Below are positions 37,107 to 49,643 of a DNA stretch of 64,000 bases, one piece after another (position 1 is the first letter of the stretch; each line of letters starts with the position of its first letter). The DNA is taken from NCBI GenBank assembly GCA_963457665.1, contig OY735206.1:26322210-26386209 (forward strand), read 5' to 3'. The position numbers and the translations under genes are program-made. Under the pieces are notes generated by a model. The model was not told the DNA's origin. It saw only the letters and a program-made list of their open reading frames with translations, and made no database searches. The DNA comes from Thysanoteuthis rhombus (lineage: Eukaryota > Mollusca > Cephalopoda > Oegopsida > Thysanoteuthidae).

Positions 37107-39240
37107 ATGAAAAAAAATTCAGTAGAACTTAGGCATATTGCTACAAAGTACATTCTGAAAGATCTGATGCCGGATCCTACTGAACCAAATAGAATGATAT
37201 ATGCATCAGGAAAAATCTACAATCTAAGAGGTCTAAAAAAAAAAAAAAAGAAGAAGAAAAAGGAAAAAAAAACACTGATAAAAACAATGTGGAAAACAAA
37301 AGTTGAAAGAATCGGAAGAATGTGCGGAGAAATTCCGAAAATGGATGAGTTTACAAGCTCTGAAATTGTTAGCAGTATAAAAGCAAGGAAGGTGAAGAAA
37401 CAATATAAATTGAAAACACCAACTGATATACCATTTATCAAAGTAACACTTGAAACAAAAGCACATTTAAAAGCCCAAACACTAAAAGGAGAATGAGGAG
37501 ACCAAATTCTACAGACAAAATAGACTATTTCAAACTGATGTAAACAATTTCTATACGAAGATAGCAAACATCGGATAACAGAAATGTTCCAACGAATTCG
37601 GAACGATATAAAAGGTGTACAATGTATATGCAGCATAGATAGAAGGTTGAAAGAGCACAATAAAACGCTTCAAAGCCAACAGCAACATGCTGTTTCGGTT
37701 TGTGAACTGAAATAGTTACATACTGAAATCACCTGGCATGACCAGGTGCCCTATTTTTTCCCTATATGCTACCAAAATATCATATAAGGCAATATAATAA
37801 GATAATAAACAAATATGAAAAGAAAATAAATTGGTTAGTTAAAGGGGTTACATTCCTACTACTTAAGAATGGAAGGTACAGATGACCTGTAACATTTTGG
37901 ATCCACGACGTGTCTTTCCAAAACTAAATGAAACTCTTACATCAATATTAACTGAAATAACAAATTTACTTCGAGGAAGACAATCTACCCTTCGATAAAA
38001 CAGGAAGGATTCTGACGAGGATGTTATGAATGTAGGACCAACTCCTGATAAACTGCATGATCCTGAGAACTTGCTACAGTAAGTGCCAAAACCTATGCAC
38101 TGTGAGGATCGACTACAAAAATGTGCCCCATACAGTCTGCCATTCATGAATAACCAAAACTATGGAAATTTTCATGTTCGCCCCAGTGTTGATGAATGTT
38201 TTGCGACAGAATACTTCATTTTGAAACACTGACCTCTTCGCTTTTCGTTTGAATGGGTTTATCGCATCTGAAAATGTCAGCTTATACTGTGGCATATTGC
38301 ACAGAGAATTGTTCTCTCTTCAAATTTTCTGCATCTCACTAATCTCTTTATCCATTGAGCTGCATGAGATTAAATATAGATGCAAGTTTGGACACAATTA
38401 TTATCAGTCACTTATTTTACATAGATGATTCGAAAGTAAATGGCATAGATGAGAATGAATTTGAATGCTTTCTAAAGACTGTTTAAAATCTTAGTGCAGA
38501 CATAGAAATGGAACACGCCCTGGATAAGTGTGTTAACACCAAATCAAAAACAGGTAGGGTAGTGAAAATAGACAACCATTGAACTAAACATAGAAACAGA
38601 AATGAAATGAATCAAACAAGGAGAGCTATATGAGAATTCAAGAATTAAAGAGGAGAAGTTATTATGCTAGTATGAAAGGAAAAGTAAGAGAAGAGTGTTT
38701 CAGAAAAGAGTGTGCAGTATTAAAATGTTACATGATTTTTTTTAATAGAGTAAAAGATATCAATACGCTAGTATCCCTGTTCTAACATATAGTTTGATAT
38801 AACTTACTGAAATCTAGATGAAATTGATGCAAATATTATGAAACTACCAACATGTCACGAAATGCCCCCTTCCTACAGTTGGCAATGATGATCTTTATCT
38901 GGAAAGGAGTAATGTTTGCTGGGGAATAATACAATTCAAACCGTAAAATAAAACAGCAACGATAGGATTACACTAGTATCTCGGAATCACATAATGTTAA
39001 AACTAGTTAAAGAAGACAGAACACAGGATATTGTGTTTTCATCTCAAGATATTCTCATTTAATTGTAGATTAATGTTGAAAGTCATCAGGACAACTAGAT
39101 GTAAACTTGAAAACTTGACAGTACCGCAGATTATACACGTGAAAAAGATGAGGCAATATGCAAAGGAGAAGGGCCATAGACAGCTTGATGTAAAATTGGA
39201 ACAGAAATCTCTGTACAGACAATACACCTCCTGATAAAAA
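37107..39240 (+). pseudogene. R2/NeSL-like LINE reverse transcriptase, decayed
   Basis: A long plus-strand remnant of a second LINE clade, in conserved order but in shifting frames. A basic 129-codon N-terminal ORF (37107-37496, with a lysine run from an A tract) is followed by QNRLFQTDVNNFYTKI near 37525, SPGMTRCP near 37730, INWLVKGVTFLLLKN near 37830, DQLLINCMILRTC near 38040, and IDYKNVPHTVCHSW near 38110 (motif A, usual IDYKKAYDSVPHSW, with the second aspartate region broken). Then come the catalytic LFYIDDSKVNG at 38412-38445, DIEMEHALDKC near 38500, a VREECFRK block near 38680, TATIGL near 38960, and MRQYAKEKGHRQLDVK near 39150. The C-terminal zinc knuckle and restriction-like endonuclease expected in this clade were not found. 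I know this motif series from invertebrate genomes; the exact clade is uncertain. Confidence 0.75.
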
Positions 39241-39790
39241 ACTGGTGATGTACACTAGAAAAATCACCCTAGAAAAAACTGTCAGGGGAGGGGGATGATT
39301 GTACATTATTTCAACTTCCTTTTTCCCTAATTTGTTGGAAAGCACTACAGAATATATTGTAAAGAACAGGTATCAAAATGATGATAATAAACTATTGCTA
39401 CCAATTTCATATCCACATATTGTGTTGTCGAGTTCACTTGAAGACTGATTTGGGCTTAACAGAAAAAGGAGATTTCATTGGAGGATTCCATACTTAATAT
39501 CCGTATTCCTGGATTCAGATGTACCTTCATTGCAGTTGAGAAGTTTGATACCCAATCATGCCATGCTATATTTGCAAAATCAATTATATTCGATGCGATG
39601 TCATATATCCGTAAAGCTTCTAGTATCCAAGTAAATGATACACTATGAAACACCTTCAGGTATTCTATCTAGAATATGACGTTTGACTGGACGGTTTCAA
39701 AGCATCATCCTATTGATTGTGAGTTGGTCTTTGCACCAATAAAAACTTTTTTTGCAACCTCTCTGCTGTCAAAAATACGTCGTATTTTGT
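39241..39790. other. Stretch between two elements, nothing recognised
   Basis: Where the LINE at 37.1 kb should continue into its C-terminal endonuclease I find no recognisable motif on either strand. Confidence 0.4.
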
Positions 39791-39799
39791 CCTTTTTTT

Positions 39800-40620
39800 G
39801 TTGCTGAATATATTTATGCTGGGGAAAATTCTCTGATATCCCTTGTCTTATTGTTTTAGGTATTTCTTTGTGTGTGTTTGGCTGGTGGTTATATGCCGAG
39901 TTTGTACGTTTAGAGTAGCGCTATTTTTCTTCATGCATCCACCATCCCTGTACAACTTAATGTCATTTTTATTTATCGCATTCTATTGGCTGTGTAATAT
40001 TGATAAGGCCTCGAGTCAGCAGACGTCTGCTACAGTGTTAGCTTCAATAGTATCACCAAACTTCTGATCTTTTTTTATCCGCAGTTCTTTATGTGGATTA
40101 ATGCGAATCTTTTGCTACTACGATTGTGTTTTTTTAGCTAATTGCTTTATTTAGCAGATCTTCATTGATGGGAGATAGAAATATTATATATTGATCTTTA
40201 CAAAGCTGCAATTCTTTCAAGCTGATTCAACATTTCTCAAATGCCTTTCTGCTAGTTCATGTCTGGCATTTTGCTTAGTTCTTTTTTTTTCAGTCCAGTA
40301 TGTGTACACTGACTTTTCTGATGTTGTTATTTGTTGCTGTTTTCAGTTGGTAATTATCTTTATGGACTTCTAAAGTTTGCTCTTGCTACGGCGTCGAATC
40401 TGATATTTATTTCTAATTCGTAGGCTATTTTTCTGCTGAGTCTTTGTTTATTTCATGGAATAAATTCTGGCTTGCTTTTTGGTAATTGTAATTGGTTGTT
40501 TATTATTGTGCTGTGATTCACATGTTTCCGATATTTTGTGTACACATTTCCTGTATTTTCTGTCTCTATGTTGTTTTTATATTATATATATAGGATCCTC
40601 TTTTCACTTTTTAATTAGTC
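39800..40620 (-). pseudogene. Reverse-transcriptase pseudogene of a YRDD-type retroelement
   Basis: The minus strand carries, in order from high to low coordinate: a TGNVYTKYRKHV block near 40540 (usual DKTGNxY), INKDSAEKIAYELEINIRFD near 40440, HKDNYQL near 40360 (usual TLKDHKxNF), INEDLLNKAIS near 40160 (usual ISExLLxKAL), KNCGxKK near 40100, a TVADVCxLEALSIL block near 40030 (usual YDGAEVCELVGxxxL), and NDIKLYRDGGC at about 39935-39965 (usual GLYRDDGLA). The first catalytic-type aspartate of YRDD remains and the second is glycine. Stops interrupt it throughout. I recognise the motif series from invertebrate retroelements but cannot name the clade safely; it may be Penelope-related. Confidence 0.62.
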
Positions 40621-41160
40621 TTGTCAGTTCTTGGATTTTACAGTTTTAGCTGTTTTGATAATTCAATTTCAAAATATATCAAGAATGTACATTGATGTGG
40701 ACATGTTTCTGGTGGTAAGTCTTGCTATCTTTGTTTTCATCATTATTGAAGTACTGTTTAAAGAGTGGTCAGTCTCATGGGTTTGATGAATAGTTTTATT
40801 TACTCGATACGTTTTGTTTCATATTCCTTGTTCGTTGGTATATTTTCAAACAAGTACTCCAATTTTATGTCTTTCATAGTATTATACTGGTTTTTTCAAC
40901 AATTTAAAGTGCTCTAGTGTTTTGAGAACTACGAAATATTCAACCGACGAGTGCATATAAAGAAACAAAAATGTAATTTTATTATCTGATTGCTTGGCAG
41001 AATTTTTGAAAACATAGAAATATATCAGACCAACTCAGAGACCAATATAATTACATTTATTATTATTGCTCAATTTTATTGGATTAATAATACCAACCAT
41101 CTTAAGGAGCTTTTTATGAAATATGAAGCACAACGTATTCCTCGCTGTATAAACGAAAAC
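40621..41160. other. Stretch upstream of the inverted reverse transcriptase
   Basis: Possibly the N-terminal part of the YRDD element (a LEYLFENIPTNKEYE block near 40850 on the minus strand), otherwise unrecognised. Confidence 0.35.
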
Positions 41161-41163
41161 ATA

Positions 41164-41220
<57 letters not shown>

Positions 41221-41308
41221 GGGAGGGAGGGAGAGAGATAGAGAGAGGGGGAGAGAGAAAAGAGGGACAGAGAGAAAAGAGGGAGAGAGAAGGAGAGAGA
41301 GAGAGGCT
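41161..41308. repeat. (TA)n-(GA)n compound microsatellite
   Basis: A short TA run followed by about 110 bp of GA with GGGA and GACA interruptions. Confidence 0.95.
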
Positions 41309-44090
41309 ATTTATTTGAGAGATTCCTAAATCTCTTTCAAATCAATTACCTCAATGGCTTTTTCGTGCAATTGTCACCATCCTTGAATCTCAGCTATTCA
41401 GAAACTGCAGAATAGTTCAAGTCTCTGGAAGCATCACACAAAACGCATCTGTGCATGTGTAAAATTGCACTTGCTTTAAGTAACGTCCCTTGGCGAGAAT
41501 ATTTCGAAAAGAAAACATGTTCCCCTATTTTCTTGCTTTTTCGAGAAAAGCAATCCTCGTTGCTGTAGGGTCAAGCTTCAGTATTCCAATTGAAGATAAT
41601 CATTGAATCTTTTCAATTGTGAATATATATCAAATGATTTTTTCCCAATATAAATGTATTTATTCATTCTAATGAATAAATGCATTTAAATTGAAAAAAG
41701 CCATGCCTATTCGTATCAAAACTTTCCGTAGGTATGTAAAACTTGTCAATTTGACTCAGGCAGGAAGAGAACTGCTCACATCTCATTTGGACGTGATTTT
41801 GAATCAAAGGAGGGAAATATTTTTTCTTAAATTGCTTACGTTTGAAATGACAGGATATACACACAGGGAAAACAATACTCCCTTAAATTAAGCGGTGGGA
41901 AATGTCTTTATTGCCGTCGTGCTTTTTTCGAAAAACCACTCACACTTCCAGCTTGGGGTTTGCGAAAAAAGATGCCATAAGATGCAAAACCAAGGTTCTT
42001 TTTCCTGAATTTGTTACATTTTTCTTTCTTTCCTGTTCACATGGTTCGTCTTGAGATGTGATTACCATTAAAAAGGCTGTTCTCTTAGCTTGGCGCAATT
42101 ATTTTGGGGATAGGCAGGAATCCAACTCTCATTCGTATCATGCGTTAGATATCGTAGGATGAAATCATATGCTGTTACACATTGTTAAACTTGGTGGTCA
42201 TATGGATCTCAGGTCGCTAGAAGTTTTAATGGTACACCGATGCTTATGTGTGTATATATGAATGCATGTGCATGTATGAACTCATTTCAGTGGTCGAAGC
42301 CTGAAGGCTGAGTAAGAAAAGTTTGCATGCCATAGCACACACACATACAGAAATTACCATTGACAGTCATCAGGGCTTATAAAGAAAGAAGAGACGTGAG
42401 GTACGTTGTTTTGTCTAGTTAAGTTATGATATACGTAAGTTGTGTATGTCTTCTAGAGTTGGACATTTGAATTCGATTAAATTCTAACGGAAATATTTGG
42501 ACATACGCCTGAAGTTTGCTAATTGGAATTAAGGATGTGACTGGCTGATTCAAAGAAGTAAAAAAAGTCTTTAATTGAAAAATAAATTCGAAAAGGTCAG
42601 GATTTTTATCCTTTGAGAAGCTGGCACGCGCCGTTCTTCGTGCAGCCGGAGTTGTTTTGGCTGCAGCCAAATGCTTTGATGAAAAGTGGAAGGTCAAATA
42701 GAATGAGTTGCTTCTTATAATGACCTATGGCTAGTGGTGGGTGGCCGAAAGAAAAATGTCAAGGACAATATAAAGTAATAGCAAAGACTCATCTTAAGAA
42801 GTCGCCCAATAATATTTACAAGCAAGAGATGACCAGCCGACCAGTATATCAAAGAAAATTGTTCTTCGTTTGTAATATGATTATTTCGAGTAAGTTCATC
42901 CACAAGAGCATGTGCAGGTGACATGATGTTTCCTCCACAGCAAAATCAGACATCAAAGGTAAACAGATTGTTGCTTTCTCATCTTCTTCTCTTCATATCT
43001 TACATTCTCTGGACATTATGTTCCTCGTTTCTGACAGGACAACTTTCGTATATCATGTTGCACCGTGCTTTCTATCGCTTTGTATTCCCTTCGCCACCCC
43101 CACAATTCACAAGAAATATTTGTTTAATGGAACTTGCTTTATGATCTCACGTTGCACGATACGTCAATTACGTTTTGGTCACCCAACCAAGCAGGACATT
43201 TCACAACATATGAAAATCAGGATACAGATGCTCTGATTGACCGTATTGCTACATGTAGAAGTTTTGAATACTGTTTGACCAAAGATTAGACAGCTTATCA
43301 GACTGACCGAACCCAACGCAATACAAAAAATGAAAAAAAAAAAAAGTATGTGGCAAAAAGTGACTCGACAAACAACGAAGAGAGGAGAGAAATTAAATAC
43401 TCTTATTTTCAGTTGATAAAACGGACAATCGTTCGAAGAATGAAACTTGGAGTTTTAAGATAACAGGCTGTTATGCAACTTGACGTAACTCACACACTGA
43501 GTCACTTGAGTCCATTTCAGATATCCGAAACGGGGACAAGTAGGTAGTATTGCGATGTGTGAAGTACAAGGGGGGGACGGCTGGAGCCTGAGCTTATATA
43601 AGTGTACCACTTACTTATTGTCAATTGTTTATCTTCATTGCCTTTTTATTTCTTACTGGTAGCTTTATGTTATGAACTGTCAACTAAAATTGTGAGAATC
43701 AAAATAAGTATCCTCAGTTTTCAATTTCTATCAGGTGTCCGTCAGGCGTACAGGTTTCACTATTAGAGCCAAAAAGCTTAAAATTGAAAACACTTCTCTC
43801 TTAAAAAGTCATTTTGTTTTGTTTTCTTAAATATCCTTTAAATTAAGTTCTAGTCCGGTTCCAATTTGTAAAGTAAATGCATGCTAAATTCGTCTTTCAT
43901 TTTGTGTCTGGCAGTTTGTTTGTATGATTTTTTGGTGTTTTTTTTTTTTAGATTTTAGGATCCGGACATTGTTTTAGTTATGATTGCCAAGCAAAAGACG
44001 AAACGAGTAATATATTCATAGATTGCATATTTTACTTGATCACTCCCAACATGGCGCACTACCAAATACTTTGATCCCCTGACGGTTGAT
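41309..44090. other. Intergenic stretch, nothing recognised
   Basis: Several 60-92 codon ORFs on both strands, none recognised. A/T homopolymers occur at about 43326-43345 and 43941-43952. Confidence 0.5.
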
Positions 44091-44099
44091 ATTGGGACT

Positions 44100-45240
44100 T
44101 ATCTTCCCATCACTTTTTCTGTCTTTTAATCTTTGATTCACGCTCAATTTTTTTTTCAATATTCACTAGCTTCTTCTTCCAATCTTTCTCTCTATCCTTT
44201 TTTTGTCTCTCTATCTTTTTTCTCCCTCTATTTTTCTCACTTTTTATCTCCCTTTCTTTTGTGTAGTTTGCTACATTTCAGTTGAACAACCATAATCATC
44301 AAAAATGGCAAATAATTTATCAACGCATTTTGTGCGTTCTAGCACTTCTGCGCTTCGTGCTATTTCATCTAGTGACTTGAGAATTGGCATCGGTACTCCA
44401 ATAAAACCCTTTCTGAAACGGAATCTCTGGAGAATTGGTAGGAGAGGCTTTTGGGCGTTATTTTGACGTGTTTGGGGAATGCCAGTGATGTCATCTACAG
44501 AATTTATTCCGTCCATATTCATTCTCGAGAGGGATGTCTTTTACATTACTTTGAATCTTAACGCTACAGTTCTTTTATTATTGATAAGATGGTTTATTCA
44601 TTTTTGCATTCTCCACTCCATTTTAAAGTTGTTCTCTTTCTTATTCTATTTAATTGACCCCCTTCCATTTTCTCCCCTTCTCTCTCTCTTTCTTGATTTA
44701 TTTGTTTGCTCTCTTCATTTCATTCAACAGTTTTAAAAGTTTCTTCATCCAGCGCATTTTCCCCTTTCCTCCGACTTCTCTAAGTTTTCTTTTCTTTTTT
44801 AATTTTAGTTCCTTCTATGACATTTTTTTTTTCTTCACTCCATACTGGAGATGACTTTTTCTTCATTTTTTCCATCTTCTCCATTTTTTCTTTCATTTTC
44901 ATTATGTTCTAAAGTTGTTTTTCATCCTCTTTTCATTTTTATCTTTCTCTGCCTCCCTTTTTTCCTTTCTTCCTTCTTTTCTTTCTTTCTCGCTCTCGTT
45001 TTCTCTATGCTTTTCAGTTTTTTATACTCTCTTTCGTTCTTTCTCACTTTTCAGAATTTTCCTTCCTTTCATTTCTTTTTTGTTCCGATAGTTTTTTCTC
45101 GTCTTTTATTGTTTTCGTTATTCCTCTCTTCTTTTCCTTCTCTTAATTTCTTTCCCTCTTTTCCCTTTTTTCTCCTTTTTCTTTCAAATGGAGACTTACC
45201 TCTCTCTTTTTCACAACCTATCAGCCATTTTCTATACATC
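44100..45240 (+). repeat. Pyrimidine-rich (T/C) low-complexity block
   Basis: From 44100 to 44265 and again from 44630 to 45235 the plus strand is strongly biased to T and C, without a fixed repeat unit. It explains the Phe/Ser/Leu-rich plus-strand ORFs, including one of 132 codons. The gap at 44270-44600 has ordinary composition and holds an unrecognised 83-codon minus-strand ORF. Confidence 0.8.
44271..44522 (-). other. Unrecognised 83-codon ORF
   Basis: It starts MNMDGINSVDDITGIPQTRQ and contains FRFRKGFIGVP and ILKSLDEIARSAEV. Composition is balanced and protein-like, unlike the low-complexity ORFs around it, and it is bracketed by two pyrimidine-rich blocks. I recognise no family. It could be an exon, a mobile-element scrap or chance. 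Confidence 0.2.
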
Positions 45241-48200
45241 TTGACGTAAATGTAATGGAAAATTCTTCATGCATCATAGGTATATTGTTTTATGATTACT
45301 ATCCATCAACTGTTTAATTATACCTGTCTTGCTTCACAATTCATGCTATGATAACAGTTTTCTTTTTTTTTTTTACCGTGACAATATTAGTCTGCAAAGG
45401 AGATACGTGATGTCACCGGATGTATTCAGCTATCTTAAATATCTCCAGAGGTATTGCTTTCAAAGGTTATATCTTACAGCTGATACATTCCACACGTCTT
45501 CAAATTAATTTTTAATTGGGTGGATTTTGAAGAAAGAAATAGACGTCAGCTCCAGCCTGCAGACTTATTCAATCTACCCTACCAACTTAAGGGAATCGTT
45601 CATGCTGCATAATTTTTTTTATGTTTCCCTATCTATCTCTGGTTAGTTAACAATGATTTAAAGGAAGTTGAATTAAAATTACCTCAAATGAATAATGTTT
45701 TACAACTAAAAATACCTTAACACTATGCAGGCTACTGTCCTTTTATTTTACACAGGATATGAGCAACAATTCGTCTAAATTTCATCCTAAAGGAAGATTC
45801 CATAAATGTCATTGATTAATATTAAATTGAAGATCATGTACCTATGTACTTCCTTAATGAGAAATATTAAAGTAATTATCTTAAAAAAACTCATCGTCAA
45901 TATCATCATCCACTACGTTCGGAAAACACTACTAATCGAGTTTCAAGTCTACTATATAAACAATGCTAATAGGAAGAAATTCAACTCTGTATGCAATGAG
46001 AGTTCCATTCGAGTTTGCAGCCCATTTCTTTGTACAGGATTTTTTTTTTCACATTAGCTGTAAACCCTCCCTGTTAGCGGAGTTTCAGCTTGTAGCTCGA
46101 ACGAAAATATAAAAATTCGGTTTAGCTAACCTTGCTGAAATAAAGTAAGGGTCAATTATAGAATTATACTAACTTTTTGCTAATGGAAAACTCAACAAAA
46201 AAAAGTATTCAAATAAATTGAAGGCATGTTACAGTGCTCCATAGCAGAGACGTTAGATCTTGCTGTTTTTGTGTCATGCTTTGACAGACTGACAGACATA
46301 TAGTGAACTATACCGAAATATTGATATTTGCCACTTAAGTTGCAACGTGTTTTCCTGTAAAGTCGAAGATAAAATATGAAAATTTGATTTTAAAATGTTT
46401 AAGAATTATTCTATCTTATAGAATATGTTCAATGGCCTTTTGTTTGAAATATTATTATTATTACTACGATTGTCATTATTAGTACTATCACTACTAGTAT
46501 TGATACTATGATTACTACCAATACTATCATTATTATAATTATTATCACTATAAGCAGTTGTTGTCGTTGTTTCATCATCATCATGTCATGGAAAGCCATG
46601 GACGAGCATTTTTAACGCGTATTTAATCTCTATGTTTTGTCCGAAGCATTATCCAGCAATTTTTGCAATATTTCAAGCTCCCAGTAAGTACACCTTGTTA
46701 AAATAAAAAGTGGAAGGTTGAAAGTAGGTAGCTGACATTAAAAAAAACGGATGCGATCTATACCTCAGGATTGCTGGAAAATATATCAACCGAAATCTTA
46801 GAATCAAAGCAACTAGGATAATTATTCTACTTCAAATAATTAATTCAACAGGTTTTGTTAGTCAAGCAATGCACACTGGCACTAAAAAATGTTGAAATGA
46901 TGAAAGCCTAATTGTAAATGCATATAAGAGGGAAGCCCCAACAGAAAAAACTCTGATTGACGAAAACACCCACGCAGGGAAAAGTCCTTGCAGGAATTAA
47001 TCCTGCATGAGAAAAAAGCCCACACGGAAAATGACTTCTGTAGCACCTACATGAGGCTCAAAATGAATTCAGTAAACCAAGAATGCTATTTTAAAAACCG
47101 TTCTTTTTATTTAGGTATTTCTGCAAGCATTTTCAGCCAATATTCCTTTTTTTTACAGGAAGCAATGGAAATTCAAAACTATCTTTCTCCAGTAAAAGTC
47201 GCTTGATTAGAACTTTGACCAGAGCTGATTTATTTGATCAGGTGTTCTACCTTGTGCGTTACAAGTTGTTTCATTGCTCTGTATTAGGAGTTGCAGTAGT
47301 ATTGAGCGTCTTTACGTCGCTAACATTTCATTAAGTTTGAAAATTGATTCCCAGATGATCTCATATATTTATTAATTGCTTCATGTAAGTGGAGAAATAT
47401 TCAATTAATCATATTGAATCCTGTAACATTTGATTTTGTTGATCTTCACATTTTTTTTATCTATAAAGATATTTTTATAACGTATCGATGTTTCCTTATC
47501 ATCTTTGAGGAGTGGGGATTTTCAAAATATAATTCCAAAGCCTATTTCATATCATAGTCTAGGAAAAACTAAGTTCCTAAAGAACAAATATTTCAGTTAT
47601 ATCGCATGATAGTGACCCAATCAAGGTCAATCTCTACATCCTGGGGAAAATATCCAGGTATAATTTTATCTAATCTAATTTCTCTGCGTAGGTGGTACCT
47701 ATAAATTCGATATGCACACCAGAAAGCAGGTAATTTTCTTTCGCACTCAAAGAATGTGAGAACTATGTAGGTGAAAGATATAGACATTTGATAAACAAAT
47801 GTAGGCTATAAAGTGTACATCTGTTATCAGAAAAATATGATTAGACGAATAATTAATCTGAAATAGACGAAAATCATATTAAAAGTCTGTCATTTGTTCC
47901 GTATCAGATTGCACATTATGACATGGGAAATTGAATAAAGAATCAGCAGCAGCTGTTCAGCTGAACTGCAAGATTAATGGTACACTGAAGCAGCTACCTA
48001 ATCGGTGACAGGTTCGATCCTGCTGCAGCGCATCTTTCTCCGATTACATTGTCTAGGCCAAGTGATATATTAACTTATTTAGGATATGAGTTTCAATATA
48101 ATAAAGTGCATTTGTAATACATATATATATTCTACATTCATTTATTTTCAAGTCTCTTAGTCCATTTCGTTAATTTTTTATAATAGTTTAAAATATCTAA

Positions 48201-48434
48201 CTGTTTATTTCATGTGTTGCTTATTTTTCACTCTTTTAGTAATAAGTATATTGATTCGGTAATCTGTTTCCCGAGAGGGAAGTAGGGTTGTAATCTTTCT
48301 GCCCATGATTGATCATCATTAATCATCATCATTTATGTTTGAGTTCCACTGACACTTAGTATCAGTCTTGTTCATGATCCGTCAGTTTTGTGATGGCAAA
48401 TCATCAGAGGAAGAGGAGTAAGTACCAGATTATT

Positions 48435-48445
<11 letters not shown>
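45241..48445. other. Long intergenic stretch, nothing firmly recognised
   Basis: No gene supported. A degenerate (ATT)n/(ACT)n stretch occupies about 46448-46590. A tRNA-like SINE head lies near 47.95-48.03 kb (separate entry). Confidence 0.5.
47945..48035 (+). repeat. tRNA-like SINE head or tRNA pseudogene
   Basis: A B-box-like GGTTCGATCC at about 48010 sits in a CAGG/CCTG stem with a six-base loop, one base short of a normal T loop. A TTCAGCTGAACTGC block lies about 50 bases upstream, where the A box would be. GCAGCAG at 47947 can pair with CTGCTGC at about 48019 as an acceptor-like stem. The shortened T loop argues against a working tRNA. Confidence 0.33.

Positions 48446-48499
<54 letters not shown>
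48446..48499. repeat. (TA)n microsatellite
   Basis: A pure TA run of about 54 bp. Confidence 0.96.
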
Positions 48500-49243
<744 letters not shown>

Positions 49244-49299
49244 AATTTTGGTAAATTCCATGGGGGAAAAATTGGATTCTACGTCTTCTGCCCTCGGCT

Positions 49300-49510
49300 T
49301 TTGACGTTGAATCTTGACTTTATGCATCAGTTTCATGTGGCAACCATCTAAAAGTTATAACGTGGAGCAGTCATATTGTCCTGATAATGATCAAATTACT
49401 CTCAAGCATGTGTTCTTGAACTGTGTCGACTGCAACTATCTCCCAAGTGTGCTGCATATTTTTTTCGGGTCAACTATGCAATCGCTGGACCCTGAATCAA
49501 TCGATTCAAA
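49300..49510 (+). pseudogene. LINE C-terminal zinc-knuckle-like fragment
   Basis: The 109-codon ORF at 49314-49643 contains CPDNDQITLKHVFLNC, followed by IFFGSTMQSLDPESI. This resembles the C-terminal knuckle of many Jockey/CR1-type LINE proteins: C(x)(x)C, LTVKHIL(x)(x)C, then a LF(x)(x)(x)SP(x)(x)II block. The second cysteine of the first pair is not in place. No reverse transcriptase is found upstream, which is a (TA)n tract. Confidence 0.4.
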
Positions 49511-49643
49511 ACAAAGAATCTCGATCCAACATAATCGAAACAAGCAAAATACAAATTCAGACTCTTGTGAGAGATTTTTAAAAACCTCTTGTGATCGATT
49601 CCATCAAACCACGGTGTTATCTGAAAATATGTGTTTTATTTGA

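Noticed and set aside
37217..37660. 147-codon minus-strand ORF
   Set aside because: It is the antisense shadow of the R2-like LINE; the plus strand carries the conserved motifs.
40515..40560. ACATGTTTCCGATATTTTG as a possible third hammerhead copy
   Set aside because: The CUGAUGA partner and stem I are missing, and it lies within the YRDD reverse-transcriptase remnant.
44851..45249. 132-codon Phe/Ser-rich ORF that looks like a membrane protein
   Set aside because: Composition follows directly from the pyrimidine-rich DNA; hydrophobicity here is not evidence for a membrane protein.
47945..48035. Functional tRNA gene
   Set aside because: The T loop is one base short and the anticodon arm cannot be built, so only a tRNA-like repeat is claimed.
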